From Heliocidaris erythrogramma (lineage: Eukaryota; Echinodermata; Echinoidea; Camarodonta; Echinometridae), in contig CM046853.1 of NCBI GenBank assembly GCA_025617745.1, positions 48,352,934-48,416,933 on the forward strand: a DNA stretch of 64,000 nucleotides, in the 5' to 3' direction. Position 1 is the first letter of the stretch. Every line of letters starts with the position of its first letter. Made by a program: the position numbers and the translations under genes. The notes beneath the pieces are model-generated. The model was not told the DNA's origin. It saw only the letters and a list, made by a program, of their open reading frames with translations, and ran no database searches. Positions 56,157-64,000 of the stretch are shown piece by piece.

Positions 56157-56304
56157 GGATCCTGTTTCATAAAACTTGTTATCAGTAACAACTGCCACAT
56201 TTCTACGACAAATTTGCTCTCAGCCAATCAGATGCAAGGATTTCAGTAGCTTATAACAACTATCGTAACTTGTTATTGATAACAAGTTTAATGAAAGGGG
56301 GTCC
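56157..56304 (-). mobile_element. Foldback MITE family 2, copy F
   Basis: Arms CCTGTTTCATAAAACTTGTT and imperfect inverse. The core is in minus orientation with CTCAGCCAATCAGATGC intact. It is about 200 bp from copy E. Confidence 0.85.
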
Positions 56305-56695
56305 AATGTGAAGTGCAAATACTGTTTGTGACTTTCAGCAAGATTGAGTCAATTTGTTATTCAAAATACACAATAATTATTCTTGTTTCTACAATCATCC
56401 ATGCCTGATGTTTCTTTCGCAGTGCAACTGCATGACCACCTCATGTCGTTAAACGTTCCCTGAACAAAGTTTACGTATGAACACAATGCGTCTTTTTTTC
56501 ACCTCGTTATACTCAAATCAGCTATGCATGTGATGAGATTCAAACGTAACTTTAAGATTTCTCAGAGTAATCATCAATTATATTTAAATTGGTCCTTGAT
56601 TGCACAGAAAACAGGGAATATTTCAGACCAAGGGGCCATTCTATTCCCGATAGCCCATTTCCCCCATTGCACATTAATTTACATTACTTAATCAG
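56305..56695. other. No recognisable feature
   Basis: AT-rich intergenic DNA. Confidence 0.4.
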
Positions 56696-56699
56696 TGTA

Positions 56700-56938
56700 C
56701 ACGTGTGTGTGTGTGTGAGGGGGTGCGTTTGTTTAGCATTATGTCCGAGGACATTTTCGGACAGAGAACAAAAAAAAATCATGAGAACAATGGTCCTCGG
56801 AAGCCGGACAATAGTCCTCGAACGTTGAACAATGAATTTATGCCTTATTCCGTCGACTGTCCGAGGACGAGTAACAATAGAGGAACAATAGTTGTCCTCG
56901 GAAGTAAAGCCATGTAATCGTGTGTGTGTGTGTGTGTG
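56700..56938 (+). repeat. GTCCGAGG repeat bounded by GT tracts, copy 2
   Basis: A unit of about 190 bp, close to 6281-6470, again lying between a GT tract with a short G run on the left (56703-56723) and a GT tract on the right (56920-56938). The wider flanks differ from copy 1, so the GT tracts belong to the repeat. Confidence 0.75.
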
Positions 56939-57239
56939 TATAATGTCACCAGTTTTAGAGGAAATTGAAGGGAAAAAAACTTTTAAAAGGTAACATAACA
57001 TTTTTAATAATTGAATAAATAACATGCAGAAAGAATGATAATGGAAAAGGGTGTTTTGTCGACACTCTTGGTAAATACTAGTAGAACTGCGCTTGAAATA
57101 TTACATCATGTGCTTAATATGGCTGTGAGATTTGTGTCACTTTTTGGTACATGTATTTCAGAGTTACTAACACAAACATGGAATGTTCTCCCGTATCTTA
57201 ATCCTCCATCCCTCCCACGGGTGTCCACATGATGAGCTA

Positions 57240-57540
57240 TCAATCCCAACGACATGAAATTTAGATACAAAAGGTTAATTGCAATCGATGAAATATTAGT
57301 TTCGAGGAAACTTGAACGGATCCTCGCGCGCGAGAGAGAGAGAGCGATCGAAATATCGCCAGCACCTGCCGATATCTTAATGAAGCACGGGAGGGCTTTC
57401 GCACTAAACAACGAGGTTCTCCCTAGATGGACAGTACTTCGACTTCTTGCTCGTTTATCTATCGCAGGTGCTCCAATAAACACCCGTGGTCCAAACAATG
57501 TTCGATTCATCGACGACGGAGAGTGACGGCTGAAAGGTCA
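57240..57540. other. CpG-richer block with overlapping open frames
   Basis: Plus frame of 90 codons (57254-57526) and minus frame of 134 codons (57106-57510) overlap. The plus product is Arg/Leu/Ile-rich and unlike a simple repeat, but matches no family known to me. A GA tract with CGCGCG is at about 57325-57342. CCAAT on the minus strand near 57554, an AT-rich TATATATA run at 57578-57590 and GCCGCCATC near 57750 would fit a promoter. It could be an exon or a regulatory block. Confidence 0.2.
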
Positions 57541-57859
57541 CGGAGGTGTCTTCGATTGGTCCAAACTAAAATGAAATATATATATATATAAAAAAAGAGC
57601 TGACCGGGGGAAAGAGTTATAACAGCGGGCAGGGGGTTGACAAAGAGAGGTTGGGTGAATTTGTAAGAAGGAGCGATGGAAACGTAGTCCATGATCACGA
57701 GGAGTCGAAGTATAATTATGTTCATCAAGAAAAATCGCAAGATACGAGGCCGCCATCCATTTCCAGCCTAACCGCTCACGATGGCGGTCTCCTGCGTTTT
57801 AAATTACCTCTCTAGTTTATTGGAAAAAAATATTTACATAGGTCTATTATATTCCTTAA

Positions 57860-58012
57860 TCTTGTTTGTATGCTTTGTCTTATGTTTATTATTGTATACT
57901 ATTATTGTACATGATTTTTTACTTATGTAATACTTATGTAAACATTCGATTTATTGTATGTTATTAGAAAGCAGAAATAAAAGCAAACAAACAAACAAAC
58001 ATTAATACATGG
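57860..58012 (+). mobile_element. LINE 3-prime tail remnant, AAAC repeat
   Basis: AT-rich stretch ending AGAAATAAAAGCAAACAAAC, with AAAC units to about 58000. AATAAA followed by a short tandem repeat is the usual LINE terminus. No coding part is attached. Confidence 0.4.
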
Positions 58013-58144
58013 ATGAGAAGAATAAAAACTCCAGTGGAAGGGTAGATATAATTAGGGGTCTTTTTAGATTAATTTTTAAAAGTTATGACAATTATCAGTG
58101 TCGAATGCCAAAATGTACTCATTAATCTTCTGTTCGTGTATAGA

Positions 58145-58655
58145 GCATATTATAACGTTCCTATTATATTTATAAGCGCTCCCAAAGAGCTTTAGAAATT
58201 ATTACCCTAGCTCCGGCAACCGCTTTCAGCGCACAGTAGAATAATCCTATTAGCTACCTAACCTAAGGCAATCGCTTTCAGCGCACAGTAGACTAATCCT
58301 ACTAGTTACCTAACCTCCGACAACCGCTATCAGCTCACAGTAGACTAATCCTACTAGTTACCTAACCTCCGACAACCGCTATTAGCGCACAGTAGAATAA
58401 TCCTACTAGTTACCTAACCTCCGGTAACCGCTATAAGCTCACAGTAGACTAATCCTACTAGTTACCTAACCTCCGACAACCGCTATCAGCTCACAGTAGA
58501 ATAATCCTACTAGTTACCCATTTACCTCACTGGGTCGAGTGCGGCAAATGTAGATTAATGTCTCGCCAGAGGATGTTATTGTTGGTAGGAATTCGAACCC
58601 TGAACCTTGTGACTTAAAGTCCGGTGAATTATCAACTAGACCACAACACATCTTA
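58145..58655 (-). mobile_element. tRNA-derived SINE with an internal 52-bp minisatellite
   Basis: On the minus strand: box-A-like GTGGTCTAGTTGATAA (about 58630-58645), box B GGGTTCGAATTCC (58588-58600), then the body shared with the SINE at 25705-25848 (ATTAATCTACATTTGCC, CACTCGACCCAGTGAGGT). The minisatellite (58211-58522) follows. A tail TAAAGCTCTTTGGGAGCGCT and ATAAATATAA (about 58155-58195) looks like a SINE/LINE 3-prime end. Confidence 0.65.
58211..58522. repeat. Minisatellite, 6 copies of 52 bp
   Basis: Units start at 58211, 58263, 58315, 58367, 58419 and 58471 with CTCCGACAACCGCT or a variant, and all contain CACAGTAGA.TAATCCTA and AGTTACCTAAC. Spacing is exactly 52 bp throughout. The copies differ by a few substitutions. 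Confidence 0.95.
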
Positions 58656-59505
58656 TTTTAAAGTCATTAATGTCGAATTATATTATTGGGCCACAACATA
58701 CGACCCGACTTGAAACGGATGTGACCATGGGATGCTAGCGTCATCATTAGCACAGTTAGTTTTCTTCTTTTTTCTTTTCCATATTTCGCGTCATTGATTT
58801 GGTATCCTAACAAAAGTCAATTTGATAAACAGTTGTGTGTTGTTGTTGTGTTATGAGGGTCGAATCGATATCTAGATAATATTTGTTATATCTCGGGAAA
58901 TGGAGTTGATTTGGATCATTGTACCTCTTCCTGTGACACATCAACGAAACAGCTCCGTGTGCGCAATCTGTAATGAACTTGGAGATGGTGGAGATGGCGA
59001 TCAAGAACATTCACCATGTTCACCATCACAGTTTTGAGTACAATCGCTTTGTTTTCTCACTTTCACAAGCATTTAATGAAACAATCATCAATTCTGGTTA
59101 CAGAATTAATACCTTAGGGAGGAAATTTGTTCCTAGTTAATAGTCACCCATGCTTGAACAGTTATTTAGAGACCGGACATGATCTATGACCAGATGACAC
59201 TTCCCCGTCGGTATACCTAGCACAAACCTATGTTTCCGCTGAATTGTCCTTCGCCTCTAGTCGACAAGCAGTGAAAATTCGACCTTCTTTTCCACCTTCT
59301 CAAGTGCCGACGATCCAGACATTCTAGCAGTGTAAACAAAGTCTCATTTTACCAATTTCGCACAAAAAGAAAGATAAACGGTCTCATGTTTTCAGCTCGT
59401 TCGACAGTTGAGGCAACAGGGGGAGTAGTGCATTTGAATTTGCCTCTCTTGCCCCCCCCCCTCCCCCACCATCATCACTCAGCTCCTGTACAATTATTCA
59501 TGGAG
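58656..59505. other. No gene recognised
   Basis: Mixed DNA with a C-rich run at about 59452-59467. A 67-codon minus frame at 58807-59010 is unassigned. Confidence 0.4.
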
Positions 59506-59509
59506 AGAT

Positions 59510-59870
59510 TTTTTAAATAATAATAATAATAATAATTAAACATTTTTATATAGAGCATAACACATAGGCAAAATTGCATGTCTCTATATGCACTTTAAGA
59601 GCACAAAACGAGAAGTTTATACAAGAAAAGAAAAATTGCACTGGGTTCATGTTTCTGACTATTCATAAGTGGTGAAAAAAATACGTTTTCATACTACTGA
59701 TGAAGGTATCATAAGTTCCTATAGTTTTGCGTTGCTCTGGCAATTTGTTCCACAAAAGAGTGACTGCGTATGAGAAAGACCTTTCCCCGTATGACTTTGT
59801 CATGTTTTGTGGAACACAAAGTAGAGACTTGGCACTGGAACGTAGCATTCTTCTGGTTTATATGGAGTTA
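59510..59870 (-). pseudogene. CR1/L2-like LINE C-terminal fragment with ATT tail
   Basis: The minus frame at 59663-59848 reads LRSSAKSLLCVPQNMTKSYG, then GERSFSYAVTLLWNKLPE and a final SSMKTYFFHHL. This is the conserved C-terminal segment of many CR1/L2 ORF2 proteins (RSFS..A..LWN.LP). The ORF ends there with a stop. A 3-prime UTR follows, ending in ATT repeats at about 59518-59537. Only the last 60 or so codons are present, so it is strongly 5-prime truncated. Confidence 0.75.
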
Positions 59871-60643
59871 ACAATTCAGTACATTAAGAAGGAGCTAGCT
59901 GTTGTAAACATTGATAAGTTAATAAAAGTATCTTTTATATCTTTTTGTTTGTTTAGACTAAGGGTCTAAACCAAATAGAAATTTCATTGTTTCTAAGCAC
60001 CCCCCCCCCCTCCTCCTGTTCCATCAAGTTGGTAGAATTAAAAAATGACCTTTTTTTTCTTATATGGATGGCGAAAACAAAATTGACACCCCCCCCCCCC
60101 CCCCCCCCGTTTCAAAATCCTGTTGCCGCCGTCACAGTCTTGTTGTGACATCATCATATCTCTTAAAAGTCGTAATGTCTCATTTAGAAAATATCCATAG
60201 CAAAGTAATATGTATTAAGTAGAAATCAAAATACATGTATTGACAAAAACTACGAGTCAGTCCATAGCCTAATTCCTTCAAATTAGTGTCTATTTTTATG
60301 AGAATAATGACGCCATACCGCTGAGATTATAAGATTTCTGTCTTTTCTAAATACCATAACAAACAAATCTATTTCTGTTGAAATATAATACTAGTAAATC
60401 CGTTGCGCCCCGAGCCCGCAAAATCTATTTTGTTTCAGAAATCCCACTAGCAATAGAATTCTGTAAACAACTGGTTAGCAAAGCATCAGAGTTTTTAGAG
60501 CCCTGCCTTGCAGTCACCCTCTAAAAAAAAAAACCTTATTTGTTTTGTTAATGATTATGAGGATTGATAAAAAGAAATGAAGACATAATATGAACCAAGT
60601 GCTTCTCGGTATTAAAATTTATTAAAACAATACGACACATACA
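59871..60643. other. No gene; poly-C runs
   Basis: C runs at about 59999-60010 and 60090-60108, both followed by T-rich or TTTCAAAATCC-type sequence. Otherwise AT-rich. Confidence 0.45.
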
Positions 60644-60790
60644 GGGGGTCTCACAACTTGAAGGACCCGGGTTCGAAATCAAGTGTATGCGCTAGTGCCC
60701 TTTGGTAAAGCATTAATCCTCATTATCAAGTTCCTTGGTAATGAGGTCCCATGGTTGATAACTTGTCTTATAACCAGACACAGGATTCCT
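60644..60790 (+). mobile_element. 5-prime truncated tRNA-derived SINE
   Basis: Box-B-like GGGTTCGAAATC (about 60669-60680) follows TCACAACTTGAAGGACCC. The body has GCGCTAGTGCCCTTTGGTAA, CATTAATCCTCATTATC and GGTAATGAGGTCCCATGG. Box A is missing. It resembles the SINE at 41090-41268 around box B only. Confidence 0.6.
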
Positions 60791-61985
60791 TAGCAGCCAA
60801 GTACAAAAATGAAACTATCAAACCAAATGCCCAAGTACTATTTGTCCGATTACTACGTCATATTATACCCATAATGAACGATAATTTGACCATTTCTTAA
60901 AATTGTTTTTATAGCATAAAAATACCAAAATGTTCGTCAGACACAGCATTCCACTTACGTTCATCTTTGTCCCTTTTACCCTGGTAAATTATAATCTATG
61001 TATGCTATCACAAGAAATAGGTTATCAAATTTGTTGTTCGCGATTATAGGTAGAGGTGCATCATTCCGGAAAAGCTGTTGGCGAAAATACAAAGATATTG
61101 GATGGTGCCAAAATCAATTTGCCGGTGGGCATTGATTACTGAAAGTAACCAAATAGGTCTAACATTTAGGAATACAATAAACAGCGTAGCTCTTGATCAT
61201 TTCTTACCAAAATAATTATCGATACAGAGCAAAATATAGTGGGGAGTACTGCGTAGAATGAGCTGATGGTAGACAGTATTGAAAGGGCTCTAATGGATTA
61301 CATCAATTTTATGTTATTAATTGATTTTTCGGTTTTACATGTAGTTTTATCATGGAGATATTGGTCTTTTTTGCTAAAAATGCTATTTTGCTTTATCATA
61401 TAGTGTACTAAAAGACGGGCTTGTATATAGATTTATACATTTTGATTCATTAATTGCTACTTTTCTTCTTGTCATGCCTCGTTTAGAACAAAGTAGTGGT
61501 TTACTTTTACTTACATGTTACTTTGAAACTGCTGTTCGGTTATGAAGGACTTAATAATTCACACCCAGGTTGCTGTTTTTGACGATACAGGCCGATAGAA
61601 AGGTGCCATATCTCTGGAGGGCCTACTCAGTAGTGTACATAGCCCGCGAACCTCGAAGACCCGGTAACATTCGGGTTTGAAACTTCCTATCACGTTCTCA
61701 ATTCACAGATTGAGAGACGAGAACTCTCCATGACCCTCAAAATATAATGTAAGGAAAACAGGTAAAGAGCCATGGGCAACGCAGTTAGTTAAGAGCACTT
61801 TCTTTTAACTTCATTTGCCTTGCTTGATATTGCTTTGTAGTTTTTTTGACTTCCTTTCCTTATGTTAAGTCTGCCTGGGAGGCGATTACAAAGATTTCGA
61901 GGATGAAATGATGCCCATCGTCTCTATGCAATTTTAAATTTCGACTTCGTTTCGACTTCTGGCTGGATTAGTTACACCCCCACCC
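60791..61985. other. No gene recognised
   Basis: AT-rich. A very degenerate tRNA-like stretch (CTACTCAGTAGTGTACATAG, then CGGGTTTGAAACTTCC) near 61620-61690 may be another SINE relic. Confidence 0.35.
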
Positions 61986-62043
61986 CAATCTATTTAATCT
62001 CTTCTCTCTCTCTCTCTCTCTCTCTCTCCCTCTCTCTATCCCC

Positions 62044-62097
<54 letters not shown>

Positions 62098-62100
62098 ATT
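61986..62100. repeat. CT microsatellite
   Basis: Long CT tracts at about 62001-62026, 62048-62078 and 62084-62098 separated by TATCCCCA and TTT interruptions. Confidence 0.9.
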
Positions 62101-62283
62101 GAAAGCGCCAACAGTTATTTACTTCAAAGGATATTGACTGTGTACTAACTTCATATCTACGCAAGACGAATGAATCACAGTTTAATTGAAAAACAATGAT
62201 TATATCTCATCTCACCATTGAAATGATTAAAGAAAATCGTGGTAATAATAGCAGAGCCATTCTGCAGAAATCTTTCATGTACG

Positions 62284-62626
62284 GAAGTTACTTACAGAAA
62301 ATACATAATTATCTGGAAACCTCGCAGCCCAAATATCTGCATATTCTCGCTGCCAAAATATGAAGTGGTTGCCCGAATATCGGAACTTAGAAAATCCTCA
62401 GGGGAGGGGAATACAGCCCATTGCCGAAGGGGGACGCCTTTGCCCGAATATCAACTTTTCAGTTTCTAATTTTTTTGTTAACTTTTCGTAGAGAAAATGT
62501 ACAGAAATTACATATAGAAGTTACATACAGAAGTTACATAATTATCTGGGAACCTCGCTGTCCAAATATTGGCACCTCATTTCGCTGCCCAAATATTGGA
62601 ACTTTGAAAATCCTGGGGGGGGGGGG
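62284..62626. repeat. Two-copy tandem duplication, about 234 bp
   Basis: GAAGTTAC.TACAGAA.....TACATAATTATCTGG begins near 62284 and again near 62517. Both continue through ACCTCGC.G.CCAAATAT, TCGCTGCC.AAATAT and GAACTT.GAAAATCCT, then a G-rich run. Copy 2 is shorter. Confidence 0.7.
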
Positions 62627-62880
62627 GCTTTCCAGTTTTTCCTTATTTTTCTTTCCTTCCCTATTCATTTCCTTCCTTTCTTTCTGTTTTTGTTTTCCTT
62701 TCTTTTCCCTTTTCTTTGTTCTTCTCCTTTCTCTTTTCTCCTTTTCCCTCTCCCTTTTTCCCTCTATTTTATTTTTGCCGACAGCAAGTTTGAGTGTGTG
62801 TGTGTGGGGGGGGGGGGGGGGTGACACCCCCTTCCCTCACCACCCCCCCCCCCTTGCAACGCCCCTGTGCCTAAGGTCTG
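62627..62880. repeat. T/C-rich tract and G/C-run repeat end
   Basis: TTCCTTTC-type tract (62640-62775), GT then G run (about 62792-62821), C runs to about 62853, and GCAACGCCCCTG, the terminal word of the G/C-tract family. Confidence 0.7.
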
Positions 62881-63170
62881 CTGTTTCCATAGTATCATAG
62901 TTCAGACCCTTTGTTACACTTTACGACTGACAAGGACTTTTGTCTACAAACTAGCTGAAGATCACCTTCAGAATAGAAGTATAAGGTGCAGTGTAGACTC
63001 ATCGAATCTTTTAAGGGGTAATTGGAGCACAGCGGGGACAATAGCGCAACGAAGTTTAAAGGAACATCTGACTTCCTTGCAATAACGCCTGCATGTAAAA
63101 AAACAGGAGTTGGTAGAAAATCAACTACTGCGACTGGAATATGATTACATGTATATTAATGTTTTGTTAT
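62881..63170. other. No gene recognised
   Basis: A 72-codon plus frame (62867-63085) contains GNWSTAGTIAQRSLKEHLTS, which faintly recalls the end of a LINE ORF, but the match is too weak to call. Confidence 0.3.
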
Positions 63171-63174
63171 AATG

Positions 63175-63345
63175 TGCTATGTTGTATTACCGGTATATCA
63201 TAATATATTATACTATATTATATAAAATTATATTATACTGTATATATAATACAATATTATATTATATTATGTTATGATATATTATATTATATCATATCAT
63301 ATTATATGATATTGACATTATATATCATTCTATTATTATGAGATT
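63175..63345. repeat. AT-rich ATATTA tract
   Basis: Degenerate ATATTATATT units, almost free of G and C, similar to 17813-18000. Confidence 0.85.
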
Positions 63346-64000
63346 AAAAAATAATTTAAATCTTTTTATTTCATTTATAGTCTTGCATGAGTTGCAATGA
63401 ACTACAAAGTATATCTGAAAAATTCGAAATTGATAAGTGATAAATTCGCTTTTTTAATACACTTTTTTCTTTTTTGTTTCTTTTTTCTTTTGTTGACTGT
63501 TTTTGTAATTTGAATAAATAATGTGTGTAGATTGTTGATATTGTTGATTTTTACCTATATATTGAGAATTGAAATGATTTAACCCTAATCCCATTGGGTT
63601 ATTTGGAGGACTTGAATTTTCAAGTCAATCTGTTAATTCTGAGGGGGGGGGGGGCAAAAAAATTGGCACAGACGTAAAACATATCAAGTAGAATAAGATT
63701 TTTTTTTAAATGGACCTTTATTTTTTTTTTAAGAATTAATTTAAATTTTGAATATGCAAATTTTTGATGAATTTTTGGGTAAAATCTGATTTTCATCTAA
63801 AATCATGAGAAATTACAGGTTTTATTCAGGTTTTTTGTAAAACTACTTTCAAATGTTGCAATTCATCCCATCCATGTTTTTTATGGTGATAAAAATATTA
63901 CTAATTTGCATAAATTACCATATTAGTATTTCCGGATTTACCCGCAGAAAGAGATGTTTCTTTTGTATTTCATTGTTTTTATTCTATGTATTTTATTGTT
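63346..64000. other. No gene; AT-rich DNA with a G run
   Basis: A G run at about 63642-63653 followed by CAAAAAAATTGGC. Nothing else recognised up to the end of the window. Confidence 0.4.

Noticed and set aside
58211-58522. A CRISPR-like array
   Set aside because: The 52-bp units are tandem without unique spacers, and the DNA is eukaryotic.
62867-63085. C-terminal LINE fragment
   Set aside because: The resemblance is limited to a few residues; no tail or upstream motif supports it.

Overview
The window is nuclear DNA of a metazoan: AT-rich, gene-poor, full of microsatellites and degenerate transposable elements, with no bacterial operon structure. An intronless amine-type GPCR, RTE-like and CR1/Jockey-like LINE fragments, tRNA-derived SINEs, a Ty3/gypsy-type gag and many short foldback elements suggest a marine invertebrate deuterostome, most likely an echinoderm such as a sea urchin. 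The species is inference; nothing in the window names it.

Only one intact gene is convincing: a single-exon rhodopsin-class receptor of 828 codons on the minus strand (33336-35822). It has the amine-binding Asp in helix 3, a third intracellular loop of about 465 residues, and none of the extracellular cysteines that normally form the conserved disulfide. A degenerate tandem array carrying CRE-like half sites lies 0.9-1.2 kb upstream. Everything else resembling protein is retroelement debris: a gag-bearing LTR element without visible pol (10582-13969), a CR1/Jockey-like LINE (45298-46752, minus), an RTE-like LINE (50359-52135, plus), and LINE fragments near 54.8-55.2 kb and 59.5-59.9 kb.

Layout. 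0-10 kb: foldback elements, including a piggyBac-like MITE flanked by TTAA, a 432-bp element with a 5-bp target duplication, and a ~980-bp element with GGGCAATTCCA ends and ATCT duplications. 10-14 kb: the LTR element. 14-33 kb: CT-rich satellites, five further foldback families, two tRNA-like SINEs, no gene. 33-37 kb: the receptor locus. 37-45 kb: a two-level CT-rich tandem array, a CpG-rich block, one SINE, otherwise empty. 45-56 kb: LINE remnants. 56-64 kb: foldback copies, a SINE containing a six-copy 52-bp minisatellite, poly-C/poly-G tracts and AT-rich DNA.

No functional multi-gene system was found. The most unusual items are the cysteine-less receptor, the pol-less LTR element with its own DCQ/AAQ repeat region, the foldback family whose core carries a near-perfect NF-Y (CCAAT) site, and the SINE with an internal minisatellite. 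Coordinates of repeats were read by eye; outer ends may be off by a few bases where no target duplication fixes them.
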